Shown here: positions 1 through 10,235 of the stretch, piece by piece
Layout: the number at the start of each line of letters is the position of its first letter
Numbering within the stretch: position 1 is the first letter of the stretch
DNA from: Silene noctiflora
Lineage: Eukaryota; Streptophyta; Magnoliopsida; Caryophyllales; Caryophyllaceae
Assembly (NCBI GenBank): GCA_009801015.1
Contig: VHZZ01001716.1
Span: 71,217 to 103,251, forward strand
DNA length: 32,035 nucleotides
Direction: 5' to 3'
Notes under the pieces: generated by a model
Databases searched by the model: none
Seen by the model: only the letters and a program-made list of their open reading frames with translations
Told to the model about the DNA's origin: nothing
Position numbers and translations under genes: made by a program

Positions 1-104
1 ACAACTAATTATCAACCACCGTACTCCCTGTGGATTTGACCCCTAAATACTACATTTATTTGTTGTTGCTAGGGTAATTTATTTTTGATAGGGTTTCTAC
101 ACCT
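1..104 (+). repeat. Fragment resembling the 3' end of a retroelement LTR
   Basis: The plus strand reads CTCCCTGTGGATTTGACCCC at about 25-44, followed by an AT-rich stretch. The same kind of phrase (cCGTGTGGATTCGATAC) stands near the end of the Athila-like LTR at about 29,070. The coding sequence of the minus-strand gypsy element stops matching at about 104, so this is probably a different element joined there. Assignment is by short resemblance only. Confidence 0.3.
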
Positions 105-1517
105 CTTCACTTGTTCTCCTTCCTCATCAACGTCGTCATAGGTCTAGTAATCTTATAAAAATCCTTAACAAACCTCCTATAGTATCCAGCCAAACCCAAG
201 AAACTCCGAACTTATGCCACATTCTTCGGTGTCTCTCAATTAGACACCGCCGATATCTTGCTAGGATCCACAGACACCCCCTCCTTAGAGATCACATGCC
301 CCAGAAAAGCCACCTTCTCCAACCAAAACTCTCGCTTGGATAGTTTAGCATACAACTGGTTATCGCACAAGATTTGAAACACCAATCGTAGATGCTCGGT
401 ATGCTCCTCCTTAGTCTTGGAATAGACTAACATTTCATCTATAAACACCACCACAAACTGATCCAAGTACTGACTGAAAACCTGGTTCATAAGATCCATA
501 AACACCGCTGGTGCATTAGTCAACCCAAACGGCATCACCACGAATTCATAGTGACCATACCTCGATCTAAAAGTTATCTTTGGTATATCTTCCTCCCGAA
601 TCCTCAACTGATGGTATCCCGACCTGAGATCTATCTTAGAGAAAACACCTGCTCCACTCAACTAGTCAAAAATATCATTCTATCCTCGGCAACAGATACT
701 TATTCTTCACCGTGACATGGTTCAGCTCCCTATAGTCTATACACAGCCTCAAACTCCCATCTTTCTTCTTTACAAACAGCACTGGTGCACCCCAAGGCGA
801 TACACTAGGTGGAATGTATCCCTTCTCTGACAGATCATCCAACTGCTTCTTCAACTCCTCTAACTCCTTTGGTGCCATCCGATACGGAGCCTTAGATATA
901 GGTCTCGTTCCCGGTTTTAACTCCACACTAAAGTCAATGCCCCTCTTCGGCGGCAACCCCGGTATCTCCTCTGGAAAGACATCCTCAAACTCCTCCACAA
1001 ATGGTATATCTGATGCTCTCATCTCCTTGGTTCGGTTATCCCACACATGGCATAGAATCAATGGACATCCCTTCCGCAGATAAGACTTCAAGGTTATGGC
1101 TGCAATCAACTTGACTTTGGGTTTTACCACAAACCCACGGTAAGATACCCTAACACCCTTAGGTCCCCTCAAAGACACCTTCTTTTGATGACAGTCTATT
1201 CTAGCTTTGTACTTTCCCAACCAATCTATCCCGACTATCACCTCAAAACCATCCAAGGGAAATTCAAACAAGTCAACAAGAAGATCAACTTGTCCGATAA
1301 CCATAGACACGCCCTTAAACAAATTCCCACAAGACACTGACTCCCAAGACGTTATAAAAACCTCATCCTTTACAGACAATAACTCCCTCAAACCCAAAGA
1401 CTTAGCATGACTTAACGATACAAAGGAATGCGATGCCACCGAATCAAACAAAACAAAAGCAAGAACATTATTAAGAAGAAAGGTACCAGTGACTACTTGC
1501 GCATCCTCCACAGCAGC
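105..1517 (-). pseudogene. pol: Broken pol: protease and 5' part of reverse transcriptase
   Basis: The protease lies at about 1,200-1,500. Its usual active-site DSGASHSF reads DSVASHSF (the changed codon is at 1437-1439). RT follows, with [37 protein letters not shown] and [11 protein letters not shown] blocks. The catalytic FIDD box reads FIDEM, with the second Asp changed to Glu at 434-436. A one-base frameshift near 673 and an in-frame TAG at 662-664 split RT. A TGA at 236-238 and a TAA at 212-214 follow. The frame beyond them still reads VRSFLGLAGYYRRFVKDFYK, the conserved end of the RT domain, and then stops matching near 105. RNase H and integrase are absent. Translation would not give an active enzyme. 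Confidence 0.9.
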
Positions 1518-2683
1518 TTACTTGTCCATCATGAAAATTTTACCGTTGTTCTTTTGGCCGCCTCCCTGAACCGTACTAGCTGACGCAGTAGACTTAGCAG
1601 CTGATGCCTGATTGACATTACCCACCGGACGCTGATAGGAACTTCCCCCATTGCGGTTGGAACCGCCATTGTGACTCTGACCACCTTGGTTGCTCCATGA
1701 CCCAGATGGCCGGTTTCTTGCATAACTCTGAGCCTGAGAAAAAGTCCCCTGAGACTGCCTCTGAAAGCCCCTTCCAGGTGCACTAGTACACTCATGTCTC
1801 TTGTGGCCAGCACCCCACAATTGAAGCATGAGATACTCCAGTTAGGACCACCGTTGCGGCCACCACGACCTCCACTGAACCCCGACCCCGTTGAATAAGC
1901 CTTAGGCTGATTGTGGTTTCCCCGCTTGTAGCTAGCATGACCACCACCCTCATTCTCAACCTTCCTCTTTTCCGAGCCCTTCTCCCTAGTTTCCTTGGCC
2001 AGCTCGACCAATATCTCAGCTCTCTCAGCCCTCTCATAAACCTCCTTCACATCCAAAAGAGTCCCCGTCGGCAGCTTCTCCATGATCTTATAAGTCAGCC
2101 TCTTCTCAAACCGCAGCGCCAAGTTGATCGGTGTCAAACCCATATCCTCAGCATACCTAGACTTCTCATTAAACTTATGATAGTACTCGGTCACCGACAT
2201 ACCCTTAGTCATCACAAAAGAATCGAACTCATCCCTCAGCTTACTATGAATATGCTCCGGAAGAAACTCATTCCTCATAGCCCTCTTAAACTCAGACCAC
2301 GGGATTGCGGTCTCACCTTGCTTCAGGTAACTCTCTAGCGCACCCTCTTTCACCTTATCCCACCATTTCCCAGCCGAGTCCCTTAGGTAGAACGCGGTTT
2401 GTTCCACCTTAAACTCCTCCGGGCAATGCACCACCCCGAGGATATTCTCAATATCCCGATGCCAGTTGTCAAGCAAGATTGTCTCACCCGTGCCTAAGTA
2501 GGTTGTGGGGTTGAAGCGAGCTATGGTAGTACTCATTTTAGCAAAGTCTACCCTCGTCTCTTTCTCCTTCCCAAACCTCTTAAAGGTCTCAGTGAGTGCA
2601 TCTTGATGCTCGATCATCTTGACAATATCCTTAATGCTCATCTTCTGAGCCATAACATACGCGGTTGATCTTTTTGGCGACAT
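1518..2683 (-). pseudogene. gag: Broken gag polyprotein of the gypsy element
   Basis: The open frame begins with ATG at 2683. It contains a typical plant gypsy gag core (FNPTTYLGTGETILLDNWHR; FYLRDSAGKWWDKVKEGALE; WSEFKRAMRNEFLPEHI), then a basic, Gly-rich tail. The zinc knuckle starts as CFNCG near 1,830, and there the frame breaks. The rest (AGHKRHEC) continues in a neighbouring frame that runs to TAA 1518-1520, just before the protease. Together the halves spell a CX2CX4HX4C knuckle, so a small indel near 1,830 is the likely lesion. The TAA before the protease is one C-to-T change from CAA, and such elements often read gag-pol as one frame. Gag would package the element RNA. Confidence 0.88.
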
Positions 2684-3449
2684 TTCTTTGAGCTATAGAA
2701 AGGAAACAAACGTAAGCACATAGCCTACGGCTCAAAGCATTAACAATCCGCACAAAGACAAACTCGATCGAGCACTTCACCCATACTCGGTCGAGTAGAC
2801 CATACTCGATCGAGTCTCCACCCACTCGATCGAGTAACTAAACTTCCATAAGCCAAACAGACTTTGACATTAAACTTACTCGGTCGAGTTAAACACCTAC
2901 TCGATCGAGCCTCCACTTACTCAACCTAGTAACTATGAAACAGGATCTCTGCCCCAAAATCACAAAATACCTACTCGATCGAGTTACTCCCACTCGATCG
3001 AGTTTCCCATACTCGATCGAGTCATGCTAACAATTTACACTACCCCCATACATTTGAATCATAACTTCATGCAATAACATCAAAATAATAAACGAATCAT
3101 ACCCATATTCACATGTTACCAAGATACACCAACAATTTAAACCATTCATCACGTAAATACGTCATCTCTTTCAAGTACACCACATATGCCATACATACCT
3201 CCACCTTCTTTCACCATCAATTTCATTCACATATTCATACCATATACATGCATTAGAAACATCAACAAGGAAACAGATAGCGATCCCATGACACCCTATT
3301 GTTACCGGTTCAAAGTTGAAAGGGCAAGTTCGCGACTTTAGGACGTCTCCCAAGCCTTTGCATTAGCTCCTAACAACTCTTACCCGGGTTCATTTTAATT
3401 TGACTCCCTATGTTCATTAGATTCATTAGTTACAGGTTCCAAAATCGTT
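2684..3449 (-). other. Leader between primer site and gag, with palindrome cluster
   Basis: This stretch separates the primer-binding site from the gag ATG and has no credible ORF. Its gag-proximal half (2762-3022) is filled with copies of a 12-bp palindrome (see the repeat entry). The rest is AT-rich and unremarkable. A leader of about 770 bp is long but not unknown for plant gypsy elements. Confidence 0.6.
2762..3022. repeat. Cluster of nine ACTCGATCGAGT palindromes
   Basis: Copies start at 2762, 2785, 2804, 2824, 2878, 2899, 2973, 2992 and 3011, with a poorer one at 2919. Five are perfect ACTCGATCGAGT. Two (2785, 2878) have a GGTC core and two (2762, 2899) end in GAGC. Spacing is irregular at 19-74 bp, so this is not a simple tandem repeat. 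The CG-containing arms are better kept than the centre. Confidence 0.9.
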
Positions 3450-3461
3450 GCTCTGATACCA
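3450..3461 (-). promoter_or_regulatory. Retroelement primer-binding site (tRNA-iMet)
   Basis: The minus strand reads TGGTATCAGAGC, the standard complement of the 3' end of initiator tRNA-Met used by many plant LTR elements to start minus-strand DNA synthesis. It lies three bases from the LTR end, which reads TGTTACA on the minus strand and TGTAACA on the plus strand. This fixes the orientation of the element and the LTR boundary at 3465. Confidence 0.93.
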
Positions 3462-3464
3462 CAT

Positions 3465-3531
3465 TGTAACACTCCTATATACCAAGGTGTCTTACCAAGA
3501 CCACCTTAGCATATAAAGATGCTACCATCCC
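3465..3531 (-). repeat. LTR type A, first segment (before nested LTR B)
   Basis: It begins with TGTAACACTCC next to the primer site and matches the LTR copy starting at 31,587 (TGTAACACCCC, then a shared ACCAAGACCACCTTA block and GATGCTACCATC). The match stops at 3531, where a second TGTAACACCC begins, and resumes near 4815. Confidence 0.85.
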
Positions 3532-4809
3532 TGTAACACCCCCATACTCCGAGGCACCTTACCAAGGACTGCCTCTGAATACAAGGATGCTACCATCTCG
3601 ATTTCCCGAGGCAATAAACATCATAGTAACAATAAAGAAACATTATTAATAAAATTATAAGTTAACTTATTACAAAATCTTCTCCAAAACACAGAGTGCA
3701 AACCAAACTAACAAAAGTGATAATAAATAAAAGTCCGCGGAAGCTAATATATCGTAAGACTCCACCCTGCTAACCCCGCCGCGTAGTCAACAACCATCAT
3801 CGTTAATACATGCTAAGTTAACTGCTTACCATCCCCGAATGGATCACCACAGTTTTTAAAACATTAAACGAGGTCAGTCAACTGAATAACCATATACAAT
3901 ACAATGTAAACATAACGTAACAGTACCACACCTCCACATCGCCACCATCACCACACCACAACACAAGTAACCGACTACACACCAAAGTATGTAGCCCTGC
4001 TAGTAGAAGACCGCAACCAACCACCTAAACCACCCACAATAACCCAAGTCCCTTAGTGCACATCCCCTCTATGTAGAGAGAACGCAGGAGGCGAACAATA
4101 GGGGTGAGAGCACCTCTCACAATGGCTCACAAACAATATCACAATACCAATCACACCCAACACCAACATCCACCACCCCAACTCCGCCATCACAATACCA
4201 TCACAATCATAGAATCACATCATAAAGCACAGTACAATATCGTCACATTCATATGCATATAATTACACAGACAACTGAGTAGGAAATCCTACCTTAATCA
4301 GCAAATCAGGAACAATCAAATGATCAGAAGGCCTCTTCTATGAATTCTCCTCCTATAACGAATCAAACATGCAATAAGACACAATTCCCTCCAAAACCCC
4401 CAAATCAGAAATTAAGGTTCTAACAACATATTAAAAGACTCAATTTAAGACTTACCCTTACGAATACGATCTTACGATGCGTAGGAATCCCAATAAACGA
4501 CTAGATACACGCCGCGGAAGAAAACAATCAGAAGGAGGAGCAATAACGACGTTTAGGTTTTGTTTAGAAAGCGAAATAATGAATTACTGCTTCTCGTTCT
4601 AATATTTATACTTTCCGCTAAAACCCAATACGAACCGGACACTCGTTCGAGTACACGACACTCGACCAAGTAGATGACACTCGACCGAGTGCAGTGCACT
4701 CGACCGAGTTCCCCACTTCCAGAACACTGACAGACTGACACCACTGGGCACTCGATCGAGTACCCTGTACTCTACCAAGTGTCCTTATACTAAAATACCG
4801 AGTATTAAG
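3532..4809 (-). mobile_element. Solo LTR type B nested in LTR A
   Basis: It starts TGTAACACCCCCATACTCCG, similar but not identical to LTR A, and contains the related block ACTACACACCAA...TGTAGCCCTGC. It is flanked by ATCCC (3527-3531) and ATCCT (4810-4814), a near-perfect 5-bp target duplication. LTR A resumes directly after it. No internal retroelement sequence is present, so it is read as a solo LTR formed by LTR-LTR recombination. Its right end (TTAAG) lacks a clean CA, so that boundary may be off by a few bases. Confidence 0.7.
4641..4780. repeat. Palindrome cluster in LTR B (six variants)
   Basis: Copies start at 4641 (core GTTC), 4660 (GACC), 4679 (GACC), 4698 (GACC), 4750 (perfect GATC) and 4769 (ACTCTACCAAGT). 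They are the same 12-bp motif as at 2762-3022 but more varied. They lie near the start of the LTR as read on the minus strand, in the part expected to be U3. Confidence 0.85.
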
Positions 4810-4814
4810 ATCCT

Positions 4815-5535
4815 GGTTACTCGAGGTACAGTAGATCAAAAAAACCCATTAAGAAACAACATTTAAGGATTAAAGTTAAAGTGATACATATCCAAATCAA
4901 AATTCCTCAATGTGTGGTACAACCATCTCAAAACCAAAATACTAAAACCAAAATACCGAAAGTACGGTAATCAAAACTATCATAAGACACGGCAGAAGAC
5001 TAGCTATGAGAGTTAGTGGTGACTCCATCCCAAGCAACCCGCGAACTATCCATGCCATACCTGTCAATCAAGTGCTAACCATCCCCGAATGTATCATCAT
5101 AGATACAAACAAATAACAGGGTCAGCTACTGCATAACACAATAAGGCAATCATAAAACCACATCACACTCCTCCAACACCACCAACGCCATACATCTGAC
5201 TACACACCAAGTGTGTAGCCCTGCCAGTGGGGACCGCAACCTTTACCACTTAAGCCCCACTCACATCGTAGAGCGTAAAACCCATGATCCTTAATGTGCA
5301 CATCCTCCTTGTGACGGGAACCACAAAGGGCGAACAAGGGCGTGAAGCCATTCCCGCAAATGGACTCCATTCAGCTGAGGGCGCACCTCGCGAACCACAT
5401 AAAATACACAACTAAAATAATAATCATGCCAACACAGTAAATTAACCATTGTCTCAATCATGCTCATATATCACATCGTCACAACTACATATACACCACC
5501 AACAACTCACCACCTAGTTCGGCAAAAAATGACGA
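4815..5535 (-). repeat. LTR type A, second segment
   Basis: It resumes with GGTTACTCGAG, matching GGTTACCCGAG of the copy at about 31,655. It then follows that copy closely (CATTAAGAAACAACATTTAA, AAAGTGATACATATCC, GTGGTGACTCCATCC). Similarity to LTR B also continues to about 5,400. The end near 5,535 is approximate and the LTR looks truncated there. Confidence 0.75.
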
Positions 5536-5889
5536 CAATTACATCGACTTTCCCATCAAACAACCAAATGGTAACCAAATAAACGACACAATCCGCAAAT
5601 CAACAACAACAAACATAGTTCTTCTGCTCAGTTGTAAGAAGGTAACTTGGAGCAAAAAGACAATCGACGGTAAATTTATGAACAAAAAAAACTCGCAGCA
5701 ATTTCCTATTTTCCACAAAGAGAAATAGTTCAATGAAGATTGCAATAATGGTGTTGATGATCAAAATCCTAATTCTGATCAACATCTTTATGATTGTTGC
5801 TCACATGATGATGTTGTTGGCTTGATTCTAATTCAAGTAATTGCATTGCTGATTGATCGATTCGATTTGTTAATTGATTGATTTATTGA
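5536..5889. other. Unassigned AT-rich stretch
   Basis: This lies between the truncated LTR and the F-box-like remnant. It has short open frames with no recognisable domain. It may be the decayed N-terminal half of the F-box gene, but no F-box motif could be read. Confidence 0.3.
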
Positions 5890-7219
5890 TTAATAATTGA
5901 CAAGAAGTGTGATTACTACATCAGTAATGTACAAACCAGGCAATGGGTTGAGCTTCCTCGTCCCTCGTACTACTATGGCATGTTCCTCCATTTTGGGCTT
6001 ATATGCGACTTGTTTTACTCTTGTGGCATCGATATTCACCTAAATGCGCAATACCGTTACATTGTTGCTGTCATCCGTTGCGCACAAAAACCTTCGAGAA
6101 ATTTCATCGCACACTTGTTCTCATCTGCAAATCATTTTGGCAATCAATGGTGCTACCGAGTTTTATCATTACCTGAAACATGTTGATGTGGGTTTTATCT
6201 CGCAAGCCAATCAAACAATTTAACCACACAACCAAACTACGTAGTAGGGAAGTAGGGTTTCGAATCCACGAGGATGGTGTGGGTATATACTTGGTTTGTT
6301 CAAGTCTAAGGTTAGTCAAGCAAAGAAAGGAAGGGATTTAATTAACTATATACTAAATAAAGCAAGAGGGAAATAAGATTAACTAAGATTAAGATGTAAA
6401 CAATGGATGAAAAACTAGGGTAGTCGGGTTCACCTAAGCAAGGTAGACAAGAATGAGTAACAAACAAGGGTTGGGTAAAGGAATGGCTAAGGGTAAGACA
6501 CTAATTTCTTAGGTCACCAAAAGTTCAATACAAAGCTTTTACATTGGTCACAACTCAACAATTAACACACTATCAAACATCCATTTTCACTTTCATTCAA
6601 AGAGATGTCACGCAAATTCAAAGAAAGATGAGAGCTTTCACAAACACATTTCATCAAACACCTTATATGCATGTTAATAAAAGCCAAACAATTTTACCCA
6701 AACCCAAATGTTAACTACTCATGTTCATAGTCAAACCCCAACTTAAGATTCCCCTAAACCCTAGGAGAGGACTACTCACTCATAATAGAAGAACACAAGT
6801 AAACAATTGATGAAGAAAACATGAACATGGTGACAAACATGAAATAAACACAATCAACAATAAATAAGAACAAGGAAATGTAAACAATTAAAAACAAAGT
6901 GAAATAAAAGAGAGGATGATACCAAACTATAAGAAAGGTGGAGCCTTTGGATTAATAATGGAAGAATATATTCAAAATCTTCACTTACAAACCCAAATAC
7001 AAATGTAAACTATTGAGCTTTACTAAAACTAGGCTAGATTACTAACTAATTAGAGCTTAATTAAGGAAAGATCAGTGCTTGCTTAAGGAAATGCTTAATG
7101 TAAATTATCAATTATCTTAGAACTAAGGTTGTGTGTACAAATGAATTAGGGAGGGGGTATTTATAGTTCCCTCAAAAATTGGGTCAAAATATAAATGGTT
7201 GATACACGAGTAATGGTGG

Positions 7220-7540
7220 TCCCAGCCGGTGGACCGGCCGCCGGTGGTTGTGCCGGCTGGGAGTCTTCTATAGCTTTTGGAGAAAATAATTGACATCAGG
7301 TATGCACAGCCGGTTGACCGGCTGCCTGTGGCCAACCGGCTGGGAGGCTTCTGTAACTTTTTTTCTCCAAATTTTTTCTTTCTCCAAATCTCTTGCACTC
7401 CCAGCCGCCTAGTCGGCTGCCCGTGGCCTGACCGGCTGGGAGTCTTCTGTAAGTTTATTTCACATTTCCACCGTGGCTAAGTGGTGGGGGGGCCTTCCAG
7501 TCGGCTGATCGGCTGCCGGCCTACCGGCTGGGAAGCACTT
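7220..7540. repeat. Four spaced GC-rich hairpin units
   Basis: Units lie at about 7220-7270, 7305-7355, 7397-7452 and 7493-7540. The common plan is CCAGCCGGTTGACCGGCTGC, then a short spacer and ACCGGCTGGGAG with TCTTCTGTA. CAGCCGGT and ACCGGCTG are reverse complements, so each unit can fold back, and an inner pair (CCGGTTGACCGG) can also form. Unit spacing is about 85-95 bp. The GC-rich units stand out from the AT-rich LTR around them. Confidence 0.85.
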
Positions 7541-7571
7541 CTCAGCATTCTCTCCTCTTCTTTTCTTCTTA

Positions 7572-7610
7572 TTCTTCTTCTTCTTCTTCTTCTTCTTCTT
7601 CTTCTTCTTC
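7572..7610. repeat. (TTC)n microsatellite
   Basis: About thirteen TTC units in a pyrimidine-rich tract inside the solo LTR. Confidence 0.95.
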
Positions 7611-7910
7611 ATTTGGCTTCCAATCCCGCTTCACTTGCTCTCATTTCCTCATTTCCGACTTATTTCGTGCAAAATGAGACATGACATAATAGAACGGGAA
7701 ATACGGGCACAAAATGCATGCAAAGACACGAAAAAACGTGAAGGAAAGGACTACTAAGCTAGAAAAAGGGAGGAGAAACGCGTTGTATGCGCGTTTATCA
7801 CATGCACAATAAGGGGATCCTCCTCGGGATTTTACTGTGATAGAAGCTCTATTTTCGGTGTCATAAAGGTATTTTTGGATTTGATCAAAATAGTGTTGAA
7901 TCTGAAAAAC

Positions 7911-7926
7911 AAGATTCAATGTCATT
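7911..7926. repeat. Target-site duplication, left copy (16 bp)
   Basis: AAGATTCAATGTCATT. It is identical to 10220-10235 and flanks the retropseudogene. Confidence 0.9.
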
Positions 7927-10219
7927 AATCAATTATTTACTACCACAGCATCAACCACAACTCTCTCTCTAAAAAATAACTTCTCCCTTCTCTCTAAAAG
8001 GAAAATCCCCACAATATCAGCATCCCCGTCGCCGGCGACCCAAACCTTTTAATCCTTGATCGCCGACAAATCTTCTAGTTATAATTAAAGGGTTTTATTT
8101 GGTCATGCGGTCTATGTGTTTGCATTCAAGGTCGATCGGTACTCGAGTGAATGTCGCGAATACCGTCTAGTGGTGCAATTACCTTGGAACGTTGTCTGTC
8201 ACTGATCTGCGTTTCTTGCCACAAGTCGGTGACATCTTTTCCCTCTCTTGTGTTTTCTGGTTTTAATTGAGTTTAATTGGTCTAGTTTAGTAAGTATTTT
8301 CAGTTTAAGTGTTTTTCTTTGAATATTATCAGCTACTATATTCAATTGGGGTGATTTTTGGTTTCCAATCTTCTCTATATTGTTCGGGGTTTTGATTAAT
8401 TGAGTATCGTTGTGTGAGTACTTGCATCCATTTAATTGTTCTAATTTGGGTCTCCAAGCTGTATTGAGGTTATGACTTCCATCGGTAGTCATCAAAAACT
8501 TCTGGAAGCATTTGCTTGTGCTCGTGTTAACGATGGTTTTATAGATGATAACGGAGAAAGGATGTTGGGTAATTTTCTGAAATTTCTGGGGTCGTCGTTT
8601 TTGAATGAGGTGAAGGAGCTTAAAGAAAGGGGTAATGGGTTTTTTAGGCAAAAATATTTTGATGTGGATGCTGCTTGTTACGATGAAGCTTGTAAGCTTC
8701 TAGGTTTGATTATTGGTGTTTTTGGGAATGAAGATGTACAGTCTTTAACTGAACTTGTTGTTTCCCTTAACTCTAATCTTGTAGCACGTGCCCTCAAACT
8801 TGATGAATTCCAAGATACTTTGGACTTTTGCTCTATAATTTTTAAACTCTTTTCCTCGTAATGTTAAAACTTTATTTCGTAGGGCGTTAGCATTCATGAA
8901 GTTGAAAAGGTTTTTGGAAGCAGAATTAGATCTTCTTGAGGGTTTGGTGGTGGAGCCCAAGAATAAGGATGTTTTAAGGGAGTTAGGTGTGGTTAAAAGT
9001 TATATTCTTATGAAGGAGAATGGTAAAAGAGTATTGGAGTTTGCTCCTACTGTTGACGTGAATAGAAAAAAGAAGCTTGTTCGTGTACCAGAAACTTTCG
9101 TGAGTGTTATGGATTGCGAGAATGAGAAGATGGAGGTGACAGTTGTTTCGATCATAAATAATCATGACTTGAAACTGGATAAGAATATAAAGGTTAACAA
9201 GAGTGTGGTTATTGAAATGAAGGATGCTCAAAATAATTTAATTGTGACATGGATTTGTGCACTAGCTTAAAGAAGAACGAGCATGTGTCTGATAAGTTAT
9301 CAGTTCCTGAGTTCTCCAAGAAGGGTGGAAGAAATTTTCGACTAAGGATCCCTGGACAATATTATCAAAAGCTCCTTAAAGGTAAAAAGGTGAGTTTTTA
9401 TCATAAAAGAGATTTATCGATGATAGCAATTCAGATCCTTTCTAATGAGAAAACAAAGGAAAACGACACTACAAGAGACGAGTGTAAGAAGAAGAGGAGG
9501 AGTTGTCGTAGAAAGAAGAAGATGGTTGCCATGAATGATGGCTTGTCTCCTTTAGATATCAGTAATGTTAAATCTCCCGTCTCTGATTCGAGTTCGAGCA
9601 CGTCCTCCATATGTGACAACTGTCTGGTACTCAAATCCTCCAAATACCAAACACTGTCATTTCTCATGATTCTAGTTTGACTTTCTTTTCTAAAATTGAT
9701 GGCGCCACTTTAGTTTGCACTCAAGCTCATTATGACTCGAATGTGCACCAACCTTTCTTATTTTCAGCTTGTCCAAAGAAGTATAAGAGGTACTCTTCCT
9801 CGTTTAACAATTTATCATCTCCCCTAGGTCGTCTAAACATTGCAGGTACCCTCTTAAACGGTATGAGAAACTCAAAAGGAAAATACTCACTTCCAAAAAG
9901 AAATTTAGCAAGGAGACGAATCTCCAAGACATAATTTATCTACTTTATCTACAAGTATAATTTTCACCCATAAATTTCTACATCCTCATGGCGTAAGTGT
10001 GTCTTGTTGCAGGTACTTCCCCGAAGCTCATTTGATAAAGAAGAGGAAAAAAATGTTTGCCCAATTGGCCAACTCTGATGTCGCCGCAAGAAACCTACTT
10101 TGATTATCACCCCCAGCCTTAATTTAGTTTCTTATTTGTATAATGTAATAATAAAATCTAACTCGTAGAGTCGGATATGAACGATGTAAACTTCCCTTTA
10201 CTGCTGCCAAAAAAAAAAA
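7927..10219 (+). pseudogene. Processed retropseudogene of a TPR-containing protein
   Basis: A poly(A) run (10209-10221) and a perfect 16-bp duplication on both sides mark a copied mRNA, as made by LINE machinery. A 5'UTR-like stretch with CT tracts precedes ATG 8472. The first frame (8472-8861) has VKELKERGNGFFRQKYFDVD, and the next frame continues NVKTLFRRALAFMKLKRFLE. These are typical TPR helices, giving about two repeats in the first 200 residues. TPRs bind protein partners such as chaperone tails. Beyond them the sequence is Lys/Ser-rich and unrecognised. Frameshifts lie near 8850, 9250 and 9660 (frames 0, 1, 0, 2). A final block, 10011-10103, reads YFPEAHLIKKRKKMFAQLAN and ends in TGA. 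Just before it, TTGTTGCAG resembles a splice acceptor, so part of an intron may have been kept. The parent gene is unidentified. Confidence 0.82.
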
Positions 10220-10235
10220 AAGATTCAATGTCATT
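10220..10235. repeat. Target-site duplication, right copy (16 bp)
   Basis: Identical to 7911-7926 and directly after the poly(A) run. The first one or two A bases cannot be separated from the tail. Confidence 0.9.

Larger units (their letters stand above)
105..5535 (-). mobile_element. Truncated Ty3/gypsy LTR retrotransposon (chromovirus-like), minus strand
   Basis: Read on the minus strand from right to left, the order is: a 5' LTR (type A, split by another LTR), a primer-binding site complementary to initiator tRNA-Met, a leader of about 770 bp, gag with a zinc knuckle, an aspartic protease and the first part of reverse transcriptase. The coding sequence ends abruptly at about 105, before RNase H, integrase and the 3' LTR. 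The tRNA-Met primer site and the style of gag and protease fit chromoviruses of the Tekay/Del type; that lineage call is inference. Several stops, two frameshifts and changed catalytic residues show that it is dead. The right boundary near 5,535 is where similarity to the type A LTR fades. Confidence 0.85.
6184..7800 (-). mobile_element. Solo LTR inserted in the F-box pseudogene
   Basis: The plus strand starts TGATGTGGGTTTT and ends GCGTTTATCA, giving TG...CA termini (TGAT/ATCA). It is flanked by CATGT (6179-6183) and CATGC (7801-7805), a 5-bp target duplication with one mismatch. The minus strand near its end reads CTCGTGGATTCGAAACCC, a phrase found near the 3' ends of Athila/Tat-type LTRs, so the orientation is taken as minus. 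It is about 1.6 kb, has no internal coding region, and contains the hairpin array and a TTC microsatellite. Removing it rejoins the F-box-like frame. Confidence 0.75.

Noticed and set aside
814..1410. Plus-strand open frames opposite the gypsy pol region
   Set aside because: They are antisense to clear protease/RT sequence and have no domain of their own.
1792..2338. Open frames on both strands within gag
   Set aside because: They are shadows of the gag frame in other phases.
2762..3022. CRISPR-like array from regularly placed palindromes
   Set aside because: The context is a plant retroelement leader, the spacing is irregular, there is no cas context, and the repeats are only 12 bp.
8199..8651. 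150-codon minus-strand frame over the retropseudogene start
   Set aside because: It is low-complexity Lys/Asn-rich sequence opposite the TPR coding strand, with no start context or domain.
9994..10013. GTAAGT...CAG as a complete intron
   Set aside because: About 20 nt is far below the minimum size for a plant intron.
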